DNA of 64,000 nt from Nocardia sp. XZ_19_385 (lineage in GTDB: Bacteria > Actinomycetota > Actinomycetes > Mycobacteriales > Mycobacteriaceae): the NCBI RefSeq assembly GCF_015355755.1, contig NZ_JACVEE010000002.1, forward strand, positions 682,001 to 746,000, read 5' to 3'. A program made the translations under genes and the position numbers. Of this stretch, positions 26,132 to 34,872 are shown in pieces. The notes under the pieces are model-generated. The model was not told the DNA's origin, made no database searches, and saw only the letters and a program-made list of their open reading frames with translations. The first letter of the stretch is position 1, and each line of letters opens with the position of its first letter.

Positions 26132-27288
26132 AGTCCGGCCGCGGTGACCTGGTAGGCCGCTTCCATCAGCAGCCAGCCCGACAGCTGCACCGATAGGTCG
26201 CGTTCGGGAATCTCCGAGGCGGTCACCGAACCACCGGTGGTGAACAGACCCGCACCGGAACTCCCGCCCGGGACCCGGGCGGGTTTGCACCAATCGGCCC
26301 CGAACAGCGGCTCGCCCTCGACCTCGAGGCGATTCGCCCACGCCGCCGCGGCGGATTTCCGGACGATGGTGGCCGCGAGCTGCCGGTCCTCGACCTGTTC
26401 GCGGGCGTCACCGGGCAGCATCAGCGCGACCACCGCCAGATACCGGGCCAGGATCCCGTTGAACAAGCCACCGTCGCCGCCACCGCCGCCGTGGATCACG
26501 CCGCCGGTGGTCATCCGCGCGTCGACAGCGTGCAGCAGCCGATGCGCGCGCTCGACGTGCCGTGCCTCGCCGGTGTGCACCGCGAGCTCGGCCTCCAGAC
26601 CCAGCACCACGCCCTGGCAGTAGCTGAAGGTCGGGCGTTCGATCACCCCCGACGGGAGATGGATGCCATCCAGGATCAGACCGGAGTCCGCGTCCCGCAG
26701 GTTCTCCTCCAGCCAGTCCGAGATCTCCTGGGCGCGCCCGTACCGGCCGAGCCGGCACAGCGCGATCCCCGCGGGCCCGTTCGCGGGGGCGTTGTAGAAA
26801 TCCGACCCGATCCGCCACGGAATACCGCCGCCCACCGCCGGATTCCACGAGTCGTAGAGCTTGTTCTCCAGCGCGATCAGTGCGCCGCGCACCTCGGTCA
26901 TGCCCTGGGTGCGTTCGGCGCGTTCCAGGGCGATGGCCAGCCAAGCCATGTCGTCGTAGTACTTGTTGGTCCAGCCGGTGATGTTGCGAACCCGATGCGA
27001 GCGCACCAGCTCGCTGATGCGTTTGCGGCGGGCCGGCGTCGGCACCCGGTTGGCGGCGTCGACCGCGCAGTCGATCAGATGCGCCTGCCACCAGTAATGC
27101 CAGTAACCGAAGGTGCGTTCCCGCTTGGTCGCGGGCCAGCCGACGACGCCGAGTTCGGTGCCCGGGAAAGCCCAGAGGGCCCGCAGATGGCGGGAGATGA
27201 TCGCGGATTCCGCCATATCGGCACGCTCCGACCACAGTTCGGGCGTCGATGCAGCGTCCTGCCCGGTATTCGGGCTTCGCGATGTCAT
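26128..27288 (-). CDS. GH76 family glycoside hydrolase (alpha-1,6-mannanase-like)
   Basis: The 386-residue protein matches the GH76 (alpha/alpha)6 barrel: the catalytic acid pair is Asp112-Asp113 in KYYDDMAWL, and GGGIPWRIGSDFYNAPANGP and FSYCQGVVLG are conserved substrate-cleft segments. GH76 enzymes cut alpha-1,6-mannan. No signal peptide or membrane segment is visible, so it may act in the cytoplasm or be exported another way. Rv0365c is the mycobacterial counterpart in the same neighbourhood. It is convergent with the second DedA gene. Confidence 0.87.
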   Translation of the reverse strand: MTSRSPNTGQDAASTPELWSERADMAESAIISRHLRALWAFPGTELGVVGWPATKRERTFGYWHYWWQAHLIDCAVDAANRVPTPARRKRISELVRSHRVRNITGWTNKYYDDMAWLAIALERAERTQGMTEVRGALIALENKLYDSWNPAVGGGIPWRIGSDFYNAPANGPAGIALCRLGRYGRAQEISDWLEENLRDADSGLILDGIHLPSGVIERPTFSYCQGVVLGLEAELAVHTGEARHVERAHRLLHAVDARMTTGGVIHGGGGGDGGLFNGILARYLAVVALMLPGDAREQVEDRQLAATIVRKSAAAAWANRLEVEGEPLFGADWCKPARVPGGSSGAGLFTTGGSVTASEIPERDLSVQLSGWLLMEAAYQVTAAGL

Positions 27289-27344
27289 CTCTCAATGGTG
27301 CCAGCTCGCAAGCACATTACGTGGCCTATTTGTTATCGGAGCCG

Positions 27345-28028
27345 CTACCAGGAGGTGGACAAATCGGCGTGCTGCCGGACCCAGGCGTGCATGGCGATAC
27401 CCGCCGCGACACCGGCGTTGATACTGCGGGTGGATCCGAACTGGGCGATCGAGACGGTCATCGCGGCCGCGTCCTTGGCGTGCTCGGTGACGCCGGGGCC
27501 CTCCTGCCCGAACAGCAGCAGGCAGTCGCGCGGCAGGTCGGCGGTTTCCAGCGGCACCGCGCCCGGCACATTGTCCACAGCTACGACGGTCAGCCCGTGC
27601 CGTGTGGCGTAGTCGAGCAGTTCGGCCAAGTCGGTGTGATGTTCGAGATGCTGATAGCGGTCGGTCACCATCGCGCCGCGGCGATTCCAGCGGCGGCGGC
27701 CGACGATGTGCACCGCGGCCGCGGCGAACGCGTTGGCGGTGCGGACCACGGTGCCGATATTGGCGTCGTGCCCGAAATTCTCGATGGCGACGTGGAACGG
27801 GTGCCGGCGCCGGTCGATGTCGGCGACGATGGCCTCGCGAGTCCAGTAGCGGTAGGCGTCGACGACGTTGCGGCGGTCGCCGTGCGCGAGCAGTTCCGGG
27901 TCCAGACGCGAGTCGTCCGGCGGCGGAGTGCCGAATTCGTCGGACCACGGCCCGACACCGTGCGGATGCTCGCCCCATTCGGTGGGTCCGGGGATCTGCT
28001 CGGCGGTGTCGGGCTGCGGGTGAGTCAC
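27345..28028 (-). CDS. TrmH/SpoU family RNA methyltransferase
   Basis: The 227-residue protein has the three SPOUT motifs: FGHDANIGTVVRTANAF (motif 1), CLLLFGQEGPGV (motif 2) and SIAQFGSTRSINAGVAAGIA (motif 3), which build the knotted SAM-binding site for 2'-O-ribose methylation of tRNA or rRNA. The N-terminal 50 residues are an extension seen in the Rv0380c group. The exact RNA site cannot be told. It lies downstream of the DUF4190 genes on the same strand. Confidence 0.9.
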   Translation of the reverse strand: MTHPQPDTAEQIPGPTEWGEHPHGVGPWSDEFGTPPPDDSRLDPELLAHGDRRNVVDAYRYWTREAIVADIDRRRHPFHVAIENFGHDANIGTVVRTANAFAAAAVHIVGRRRWNRRGAMVTDRYQHLEHHTDLAELLDYATRHGLTVVAVDNVPGAVPLETADLPRDCLLLFGQEGPGVTEHAKDAAAMTVSIAQFGSTRSINAGVAAGIAMHAWVRQHADLSTSW

Positions 28029-28058
28029 TCCGACGATGCTAATTCCAGCGCTGCGACG

Positions 28059-28577
28059 TCAGTAGCCGGAGCTGGCGCTGAAGACGCCCAGGACGATCGC
28101 GAAGATGAAGAACAGGATGCCCAGGGCGATCAGCGCGGAGCCGACGATGCCCAGGATGAAACCGGCCTGCGCCTTGCCGCGGCCACCTATGGCGCCGCCG
28201 GAGGCGTCGATCTCGTCCACGGCTTTCTTGCCCATGATCCAGGCGAACGGCGCGCAGAGCCCGCACAGGGTGACGCCGAGGATGCCCAGGATCAGCACCA
28301 GGGTCGCCTGCGGATGCTCCTGCTGACCGTAGGGGCTGCCGTACGGCGCGGCGCCGTAGGGCTGCTGACCGTATGGCTGCTGCCCGTAAGGCTGCTGGCC
28401 ATAGGGCTGCTGACCGTAAGGCTGCTGCTGGGCGTAGGGGTCGGACTGTTGTCCGTACGGCTGCTGTGGTTGCTGCGCGTGCGGATCGGATTGGCCGTAC
28501 GGCTGCTGGCCGTACGGCTGTTGCCCATAGGGCTGGTCCGGCTGGTCGGACTTGTCCATCGACGGCGGAAAACTCAT
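28059..28577 (-). CDS. DUF4190 membrane protein with QQPYG repeat tail
   Basis: The first 85 residues are nearly all Gln, Pro, Tyr and Gly, with about ten copies of QQPYG or close variants, a low-complexity tail that may self-associate. Then come two membrane spans ([14 protein letters not shown] and [21 protein letters not shown]) joined by [20 protein letters not shown], the DUF4190 core. The role of the family is unknown. A close paralogue is the next gene upstream (28624-28944). I see no ribosome site before ATG 28577. Confidence 0.8.
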   Translation of the reverse strand: MSFPPSMDKSDQPDQPYGQQPYGQQPYGQSDPHAQQPQQPYGQQSDPYAQQQPYGQQPYGQQPYGQQPYGQQPYGAAPYGSPYGQQEHPQATLVLILGILGVTLCGLCAPFAWIMGKKAVDEIDASGGAIGGRGKAQAGFILGIVGSALIALGILFFIFAIVLGVFSASSGY

Positions 28578-28623
28578 GAGGAGATGTTAGCCGTCAGCGT
28601 TCCGCTTCGGTGGGTCTGCGACA

Positions 28624-28944
28624 TCACAGGGATATGCCGACTGCGATGAACATGGTGAGGAAGAACGCCACGGCGAGGCTGAGCAGGACAGTGGCGATGA
28701 TGCCGCAGACATAGCCGGCCTGGGCATTACCCCGGCCTCCGAGCGCGCCCCCGGACGCATCGATTTCGTCCATCGCCCGCTTACCCATCACCCACGCGAC
28801 CGGGCCGAGCACCACCAGCAGCGGGCACGCGACGTAGCTGAGCAGGGCGACGATGCCGAGCGCCATGGCTGTGGTGGCCTGCGGATGATCCGGCGGCCGG
28901 ACATAAGGTGGGTAACCGTAGTACGGCTCCGGATACGCGTTCAC
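28624..28944 (-). CDS. DUF4190 membrane protein, short paralogue
   Basis: The 106-residue protein has a short Pro/Tyr-rich start (NAYPEPYYGYPPYVRPP) and the same two-span core as its neighbour, with [20 protein letters not shown] between the spans. It lacks the long QQPYG tail. I set the start at GTG 28944; an ATG at 28980 and a longer frame to 29121 are open but approach the divergent kinase gene. The pair arose by tandem duplication. Confidence 0.75.
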   Translation of the reverse strand: MNAYPEPYYGYPPYVRPPDHPQATTAMALGIVALLSYVACPLLVVLGPVAWVMGKRAMDEIDASGGALGGRGNAQAGYVCGIIATVLLSLAVAFFLTMFIAVGISL

Positions 28945-29027
28945 CCCATCGATCGTACGAGGTGTAGCTGGCACCACCATGGTTTCGGCGGACAGCTCCC
29001 TCGAAAGCCGTTGCCACACCGACAAGC

Positions 29028-30392
29028 ATGGAATACATGACCGAGACACAGGCCGAACCCACCGTCGTGCTGGACCCGCAGCCGTCCGCGCCGCCGCTGT
29101 GGCGCACCGTGCTGAGCGCACCGATCCAGGCGCGGACCTGGAAGGAATTCGCCTATCTGCTGGCGGTTTTCGTGCTCGGGCTGGTGGTCGTCACCTATCT
29201 GTTCGTGGGCCTCGGCGGCGGTCTGTTCGTCTCGCTGACGATCATCGGTATTCCGCTCCTGGCGCTTGTGCTCCTGGGCGGCCGCCCCTGGGCTTGGATC
29301 TACCGGGGGCTGGCCGAGACCCTGCTCGACACCCCCGTCGAATCGCCGCCGCCGTTCGCGCCGCAACCCGGCGTCTTCGGCTTCCTGAAGAGCGCGTTCA
29401 CCGATCGGCCGAGCTGGCGGGCGCTGGTGTTCCTGGTGATCCAGGTTCCGCTGGGCATCGTGATCGGCTACCTCGCGCTGGTGGTCGCGGCGATGGTCGT
29501 GTTCGTCGCGATCTCCCCGATCATCTGGGGCGTGTTCCGGCCGGTCAACGCCGACGAGAACGGCGTCCCGCGCAATTCGATGATGCAGTTCGGTTCGTTC
29601 TACATCGATACCTGGCCCCGGGTGCTGGGTGTCGGTGCGATCGGCGTGCTGCTGTGTTTCGCGCTGCCGTGGCTGCTGCGCGGCATCTGCCTGGTGCATC
29701 GGGCGCTGACGATCGCCTTGCTCTCGGCCACCGTCCGCGACAAGCAGCTGGTGGGGTTACGGGCGAGCCGCCGGGCCGCGGTGGACGACGCGGCCGCGAC
29801 GCTGCGCCGAGTGGAGCGTGACCTGCACGACGGCGCCCAGGCCCGGCTGGTCACTATCGCCATGGCGCTGGGCCGCGCCGAGGAACGCCTGGACGCCGGC
29901 GCGGATCCGCGCGATCTCATTGCCAACGCGCACGCCAGCTCCAAGGAAGCACTCACTGAACTGCGCGAGCTGGTGCGCGGAATCCACCCGCCCGCACTGG
30001 AATTGGGCCTGGAACCGGCTCTGGAAACACTGACCTCACGCTGCGCCGTGCCGGTGGACCTGCGGGTGACGCTGCCACAGCGCCCCAGCCCGGCCATCGA
30101 GGCCATCGCCTACTTCTCGGTCGCCGAACTGCTCACCAATGTGGTGAAGCACGCGCACGCGGATCGGGCCTGGGTATCGGTGGTCCCGCATGACGCGCGC
30201 ACCATCGCGATCACGGTGCGCGACAACGGAATCGGCGGTGTGCTGCCCCCGGGTGACACGGAAACAGCTGGTGGCAGCGGACTTTCCGGCTTGGCGGCGC
30301 GGTCGCGCGCGGTCGACGGAACGCTGACCGTGGACAGCCCGACCGGCGGCCCGACCGTGGTGACGCTGCTGCTACCGAAGGTAGGCCCGTAA
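29028..30392 (+). CDS. NarL-type sensor histidine kinase
   Basis: The 454-residue protein has an N-terminal membrane sensor domain with about four to five spans (residues 42-230) of the type found in actinobacterial kinases, then a HisKA_3 dimerisation helix with phospho-acceptor His267 in RVERDLHDGAQARL and a HATPase domain (ELLTNVVKHAHAD, DNGIGG, GLSGLAAR). The stop TAA overlaps the response-regulator ATG by 1 nt. ATG 29037 is an alternative start. The signal is not known. Confidence 0.9.
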   Translation: MEYMTETQAEPTVVLDPQPSAPPLWRTVLSAPIQARTWKEFAYLLAVFVLGLVVVTYLFVGLGGGLFVSLTIIGIPLLALVLLGGRPWAWIYRGLAETLLDTPVESPPPFAPQPGVFGFLKSAFTDRPSWRALVFLVIQVPLGIVIGYLALVVAAMVVFVAISPIIWGVFRPVNADENGVPRNSMMQFGSFYIDTWPRVLGVGAIGVLLCFALPWLLRGICLVHRALTIALLSATVRDKQLVGLRASRRAAVDDAAATLRRVERDLHDGAQARLVTIAMALGRAEERLDAGADPRDLIANAHASSKEALTELRELVRGIHPPALELGLEPALETLTSRCAVPVDLRVTLPQRPSPAIEAIAYFSVAELLTNVVKHAHADRAWVSVVPHDARTIAITVRDNGIGGVLPPGDTETAGGSGLSGLAARSRAVDGTLTVDSPTGGPTVVTLLLPKVGP

Positions 30393-31045
30393 TGACTACC
30401 CCCTTACGCATTGTCATCGCCGAGGACAGCGCGATCCTGCGCGACGGCCTGGCCGGTCTGCTCGCCGAACGCGGGCACGAAGTGGTCGCCATGGTGGGCG
30501 ACGCGTCCACGCTGAGCGATGTTGTCGGACAGCACAATCCGGACGTTGCCGTGGTCGACGTGCGGATGCCGCCGTCCTTCACCGACGAGGGCCTGCTCGC
30601 CGCCATCGAACTGCGCCGCAAGTACCCGATGACCGGGGTACTGGTGTTCTCGCAGTGGATCGAAACCCGCTATGCCACCGAACTTCTCGCGGGCGGCGCG
30701 AGCGGTGTCGGCTACCTGCTCAAGGACCGGGTGGCCGACGTGCGCGAGTTCGTCGATGCCCTGCAGCGGGTCGCCACCGGCGGCACCGCCCTGGATCCGG
30801 AAGTGGTGAGTCAGCTGATGGGCGCCTCCCGGCAACAGGATTCGCTGGCCCGGCTCACCCCGCGGGAACGCGAAGTCCTCGAACTCATGGCCCAGGGCCT
30901 GTCCAACAACGCCATCGCCGAGTCGCTCACCGTCACCGAACGGGCGGTGGAGAAGCACATCGGCAACATCTTCGTGAAACTCGATCTGCCCGTGTCGGAT
31001 ACCCATCACCGGCGAGTGCTCGCCGTGCTGCGCCTGAAGGGCTGA
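30392..31045 (+). CDS. LuxR/NarL-type response regulator
   Basis: The 217-residue protein has a receiver domain with phospho-acceptor Asp56 in DVAVVDVRMPP and Asp12/Glu11 in the acidic pocket, then a LuxR helix-turn-helix (LTPREREVLELMAQGLSNNAIAESL, VEKHIGNIF; about 150-215). It pairs with the upstream kinase by one-base overlap. Targets are not visible; the next gene downstream is separated by a large inverted repeat. Confidence 0.93.
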   Translation: MTTPLRIVIAEDSAILRDGLAGLLAERGHEVVAMVGDASTLSDVVGQHNPDVAVVDVRMPPSFTDEGLLAAIELRRKYPMTGVLVFSQWIETRYATELLAGGASGVGYLLKDRVADVREFVDALQRVATGGTALDPEVVSQLMGASRQQDSLARLTPREREVLELMAQGLSNNAIAESLTVTERAVEKHIGNIFVKLDLPVSDTHHRRVLAVLRLKG

Positions 31046-31107
31046 CAGCGCTCGGCGTCAGGGTCGCACCGACTTGCTCCGCACGGAGCGAGTCTTACGA
31101 GCGACCG

Positions 31108-31199
31108 TTCGCGGCCCGTCTCGCATCCGAGTAGCCGAAGCGCATGCGCCGAAGGTGCGAGTCTCGGCTGCTCGGATGCGAGACAATAGGGGCCGCGAA
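31108..31199. repeat. long imperfect inverted repeat
   Basis: Arms at 31118-31138 and 31164-31184 pair over 20 of 21 positions, and an outer pair TTCGCGGCCC (31108-31117) with GGGCCGCGAA (31190-31199) extends the stem after a 5-nt bulge. The loop is 25 nt and itself contains GCGCATGCGC. No T-run follows. It may terminate the kinase/regulator message or be a dispersed repeat element. Confidence 0.65.
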
Positions 31200-31235
31200 C
31201 CCCCCAGTGCCGCAGGCGCTGGAAAAGGATAGAGC

Positions 31236-31682
31236 ATGGATCACGGGCGCATTCTTCGCACGGTACTCGGCATCACGGCCGGGTACCTGATCCTGCTCGG
31301 CCTGTGGCTGGGCTGGCTCATCCACCGTGCCCCGCCCGGCACCGTGCCCTATCAGATCGTGGCCATGGTCGGCCTGTTCGGCTCCTGCCTGGGCTTGGGC
31401 ATGCTGCTGGCCACCCGCCCCTCCCGCGCCGATCGCGAACTCTGGCAGCACGGCCTGGAAGGCTGGGCCACGGTCAAAGGCCGCCGCGCCCTCGAACGCA
31501 CCGACCACCACAGCGAAATGACGCAGCTGGAACTGGAACTCACCATCCCGGGGGCCGAAACCTACACCGGCTCGATCACTTTCGACCTCATGCCCGCCGA
31601 CAGCCCGAAACTGGCGGTCGGCGAGACCATCTCGATCCGGGTCGACCCCACCAACCGGGACCGCATCATCCTCGTACTGTGA
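31236..31682 (+). CDS. small membrane protein, hypothetical
   Basis: The 148-residue protein has two membrane segments (about 9-29 and 40-61) and a soluble C-terminal half predicted to be beta-rich (QLELELTIPGAETYTGSI, SIRVDPTNRDRIIL), a pattern shared with DUF3592-like proteins whose soluble part faces outward. Ribosome site GGAAAAGGA lies upstream of ATG 31236. The last 17 bp overlap the convergent YhhN gene. No function can be assigned. Confidence 0.65.
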   Translation: MDHGRILRTVLGITAGYLILLGLWLGWLIHRAPPGTVPYQIVAMVGLFGSCLGLGMLLATRPSRADRELWQHGLEGWATVKGRRALERTDHHSEMTQLELELTIPGAETYTGSITFDLMPADSPKLAVGETISIRVDPTNRDRIILVL

Positions 31683-32364
31683 CCTGGTGGGCCCGCGGAT
31701 CGGCCAGCAGATACTGCGCGGCCGCGTAGGTCGTCAGGATGACGCCCTCGGTGACATGCCGGGATCGCGCACTGCGCGCGAACAGGCGGCGCAGCACGAT
31801 CAGGCCGTCGGACACGGTGAACAGTAAAGCGCCGAGCCCCAGGCGGCTGCGCGGGTCCGCGCCGGGGATATTCAGGCCCGCAATGTTTTTCGCGTCGGGA
31901 GCCAAACCAGGGTCCGAGGCCAGCACGGCAGCGGTACCGAGCGTCGCACCGTAGGCGGTCAAAGGCGTTGCGACACTGGGCGCTTTGGTCCGCAGCAGCA
32001 CACTCGCACCGAGCCAGGCCGCGACCCGGGGCAGCGCGATAGCGGGCAACGGCCGCGCACCCTTGCGCAACCACAGCGTCGAATACCCGGTCTGCATCAC
32101 CGCGAACGACGACGCACCCGCGATCAGGCGGCGATCGTTGTCGGGATCGATCAGCAGGATGTCACCGACCGTGGCCGCCGCCAGCGACCCGAGCAGCACC
32201 TTCCGATCGGTGGCCTCGATATCCACGCCGGAGGTCGCCACATCCGCGGCGAGCAACGGCATCATCAGCGGCTTGGCGACCCACTGCAATTTTTCCCTGC
32301 CGGTCACCGCGCCATAGACGGTGACCGCCGCGGCCGCGAGAAATCCGGCCCGAAATGCACGCAT
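31666..32364 (-). CDS. YhhN/TMEM86 family protein (lysoplasmalogenase-like)
   Basis: The 232-residue protein is highly hydrophobic with about eight membrane spans. It has the YhhN features KPLMMPLLAA near residue 31, LLGSLAAATVGDILLI with the conserved Asp, and LFTVSDGLIVLRR near the C-terminus. Animal TMEM86 proteins cleave lysoplasmalogen; bacterial members are less studied. The gene is 7 bp downstream of the KAS III gene on the same strand. Confidence 0.85.
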   Translation of the reverse strand: MRAFRAGFLAAAAVTVYGAVTGREKLQWVAKPLMMPLLAADVATSGVDIEATDRKVLLGSLAAATVGDILLIDPDNDRRLIAGASSFAVMQTGYSTLWLRKGARPLPAIALPRVAAWLGASVLLRTKAPSVATPLTAYGATLGTAAVLASDPGLAPDAKNIAGLNIPGADPRSRLGLGALLFTVSDGLIVLRRLFARSARSRHVTEGVILTTYAAAQYLLADPRAHQVTVRG

Positions 32365-32371
32365 GGAAACC

Positions 32372-33430
32372 TCAGAAGCTCGGCTCGGCCGGGGCGGGCG
32401 GCAGGATGACGACCTGGCCCGCGTAGCTCAGGCCCGCGCCGAATCCGAGCAGCAGGGCCGTCTGCCCGCCCTTGGCCTTGCCGCTGACCAGCATTTCCTC
32501 GATCGCCAGCGGAATGGACGCGGCGGAGGTGTTGCCGGTGTTCTCGATGTCGTTGGCCATCGGGATGTCGTCGGCCAGGCCCAGGTTCTTGCGCATCAAC
32601 TCGTTGATGCGGGCATTGGCCTGGTGCGGCACGAACACCTCGATGTCTTCCTTGGCGACGCCGGACATCTCCAGCGCCGAGGCCAGCGCGCGCGGCAAAG
32701 TGACCGCGGCCCAGCGGAATACGCTCGGCCCCTGCATGCGCAGCGACATCCGGCCGATCGCCTCGAGCTCGGGGTCGGTGCCCTGCAGGGCCTGCGCCTT
32801 GTTCATGTACTCCAGGAAGTCGACGTCCTGGGAGATCGCTTCGGCGTGCTCGCCGTCGCTGCCCCACACCGTCGGGGAGATGCCGTTCTCCTCGCTCGGG
32901 CCCACGACGACCGCGCCCGCGCCGTCACCGAAGATCATGGCGGTACCGCGGTCGGTCGGATCGAGCCCGACGGTCATCGTTTCCGCGCCGATCACCAGCA
33001 CGTATTCGGCGGAGCCCGCGCGGATCAGGTCGGCCGCAACGCCGAGGCCGTACCCGAAACCGCCGCAACCCGAGGTCAGGTCGAATGCGGGGACACCGTT
33101 GATACCCAGGTCGTGGGCGATGGCGGGAGCGCCGTGCGGGGTGAGCTTGAGCCAGCTCGAGGTGCACAGGATCACCGCGCTGATCTTGGACCGGTCGAGA
33201 CCGGTGTTGTTCAGCGCGCGCTCACCGGCCGCGGCCGCCATCGAACGCAGCGTCTCGTCGCCGCTGATCCAGCGGCGATTGCGGATACCCGTGCGCTCGA
33301 AGATCCACTCTGGAGTGGAATCGAGCACCGCGCACACCTCGTCATTACTGACGATGCGCTGCGGACGGTAGGCCCCGATTCCGAGCATCGCAACGTTCTC
33401 GCGATTTTTGTTGACAGCAATGCTCACCAT
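32372..33430 (-). CDS. beta-ketoacyl-ACP synthase III (FabH-like)
   Basis: The 352-residue protein is a KAS III condensing enzyme. The catalytic triad is complete: Cys122 in TSGCGGFGYG, His in VPHQANARIN and Asn in ENTGNTSAASIP. It resembles M. tuberculosis FabH but the residues around Cys (SGCGGF rather than AGCAGF) differ, so the acyl primer may differ too. I chose ATG 33430; the frame reaches 33460 with a weaker start. Whether it serves mycolate priming or a secondary pathway is unclear. Confidence 0.88.
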   Translation of the reverse strand: MVSIAVNKNRENVAMLGIGAYRPQRIVSNDEVCAVLDSTPEWIFERTGIRNRRWISGDETLRSMAAAAGERALNNTGLDRSKISAVILCTSSWLKLTPHGAPAIAHDLGINGVPAFDLTSGCGGFGYGLGVAADLIRAGSAEYVLVIGAETMTVGLDPTDRGTAMIFGDGAGAVVVGPSEENGISPTVWGSDGEHAEAISQDVDFLEYMNKAQALQGTDPELEAIGRMSLRMQGPSVFRWAAVTLPRALASALEMSGVAKEDIEVFVPHQANARINELMRKNLGLADDIPMANDIENTGNTSAASIPLAIEEMLVSGKAKGGQTALLLGFGAGLSYAGQVVILPPAPAEPSF

Positions 33431-33480
33431 GGGTGACTCACACGACCCTTCACCGGACAACCCTTTAAACCGTGCCCAGG

Positions 33481-34029
33481 CTAACCCAGGGCAAGGTCTT
33501 TCAAACCGAGGATAGATCGATACTCCAGGCCCTCGGCCGCGATCACCTGATCGGCGCCGGTTTCCCGGTCGACAACGGTGGCCACACCGACGACGGTAGC
33601 GCCCGCGTCTCGCAGCGCGCGCACTGCGGTCAGGGGCGAGTTGCCGGTGGTGGTCGTGTCCTCGACCACCAGCACGCGTTTGCCCACGATGTCCGGGCCC
33701 TCGATCTGGCGCTGCATGCCGTGGGTCTTGGCGGCCTTGCGCACCACGAAGGCGTCGATCGGACGGCCCGCAGAGTGCATGACGGCCATCGCCACCGGGT
33801 CCGCGCCCATGGTCAGGCCGCCCACCGCGTCGAAGTCCCAGTCCGCGACCAGTTCCCGCAGCAACCGGCCGATCAGCGGGCCGGCTTCGTGGTGCAGGGT
33901 GGCGCGGCGCAGGTCGACGTAGTAGTCGGCCTCCTTGCCGGAGGACAACGTGACCTTGCCGTGCACGACCGCCAGCTCGCGCACCAGCGCGGCCAGCTTG
34001 TCGCGATCAAGCAGGGTTGCCTCGCTCAT
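33481..34029 (-). CDS. pyrE: orotate phosphoribosyltransferase
   Basis: PyrE makes orotidine 5'-phosphate from orotate and PRPP in pyrimidine synthesis. The 182-residue protein carries the PRPP loop RVLVVEDTTTTGNSPL near residue 110 and YYVDLRRATLHHEAG near the N-terminus, with a length close to mycobacterial PyrE (Rv0382c). It sits 6 bp after the SDR gene in a run of leftward genes that also includes the Rv0383c-like gene and clpB. Confidence 0.94.
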   Translation of the reverse strand: MSEATLLDRDKLAALVRELAVVHGKVTLSSGKEADYYVDLRRATLHHEAGPLIGRLLRELVADWDFDAVGGLTMGADPVAMAVMHSAGRPIDAFVVRKAAKTHGMQRQIEGPDIVGKRVLVVEDTTTTGNSPLTAVRALRDAGATVVGVATVVDRETGADQVIAAEGLEYRSILGLKDLALG

Positions 34030-34035
34030 TTTTTG

Positions 34036-34848
34036 TTATGTCCTTCCGCGTGAATTGAACAGGCCGCGACTCATGCGCACCTGCAGGGCTCGCGGAATCA
34101 TGCCAGCCGCCGTGGTGAGCACCTTGTACTGCACTCCGGGCACCGACACCACCCGGTCTTTCTCCAGATCGTCCAGAGAACCGTTGACCACTTGCTCGAC
34201 GGATAGCCACATCGCTTTCGGCGTCGAGGACATCTCGATGCCGGCGCGCTCGTGGAACTCGGTACGCACGAATCCGGGGCAGAGCGCCTGGATCCGTACA
34301 CCGGTTCCGGCGAGGCCGCCCGCCAAGCCTTCGGTGAAGGATACGACGTAGGCCTTGGAGGCCGAATAGGTCGAGCCCCGTCCGGGTACCAGGCCCGCGA
34401 CGCTGGCCACGTTCACGATGGAACCCTTGGCCGCGGCGATCATGGCGGGCAGGGCGGCGTGGGTCAGTTGCAGCACCGCGGTGACGTTGACGTCGAGCTG
34501 GGACTGTAATTGCTCGTAGGGCAGGGTCCAGAATTCGCCCTTGTGCGCGAATCCGGCGTTGTTGACCAGGAATTCGATGCCCTCGGCGGCCCGGGCCGCG
34601 ACCCGCGCGCGATCCTTCGCGTCGGACAGATCGGCGCCGAGCACCTCCGAGCGAGTGCCGAATTTGCGCTCCAGCTCCCCGGATAGCGCGGTCAGCCGGT
34701 CGATGTCGCGGGCCACCAGCACCAGGTCGCAGCCGAGCGAGGCCAGGCGGGTGGCGTAGCCCTGGCCGATGCCGGAGGTGGGCCCGGTGATCAGGGCGAC
34801 CGGACGGGTGGCGCCGGGCAGGCGCGCGGAAGCAGCACTTTCGGTCAT
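34036..34848 (-). CDS. short-chain dehydrogenase/reductase
   Basis: The protein has the classical SDR motifs: TGPTSGIGQG near residue 23 for NAD(P), NNAG near 99, the catalytic Ser in VNVASVAGLV and YSASK with catalytic Tyr and Lys. The segment after the catalytic site (TEFHERAGIEMS) fits the subgroup acting on long-chain or retinoid-like substrates, but the substrate cannot be named. It is inserted between pyrE and the Rv0383c-like gene, unlike M. tuberculosis. GTG 34857 is an alternative start. Confidence 0.88.
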   Translation of the reverse strand: MTESAASARLPGATRPVALITGPTSGIGQGYATRLASLGCDLVLVARDIDRLTALSGELERKFGTRSEVLGADLSDAKDRARVAARAAEGIEFLVNNAGFAHKGEFWTLPYEQLQSQLDVNVTAVLQLTHAALPAMIAAAKGSIVNVASVAGLVPGRGSTYSASKAYVVSFTEGLAGGLAGTGVRIQALCPGFVRTEFHERAGIEMSSTPKAMWLSVEQVVNGSLDDLEKDRVVSVPGVQYKVLTTAAGMIPRALQVRMSRGLFNSRGRT

Positions 34849-34872
34849 CACGACCACATTCCAATCAGGGAA

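Noticed and set aside
28300..28577. CRISPR-like tandem repeats in the DUF4190 gene
   Set aside because: The repeat is a coding QQPYG array with no spacers.
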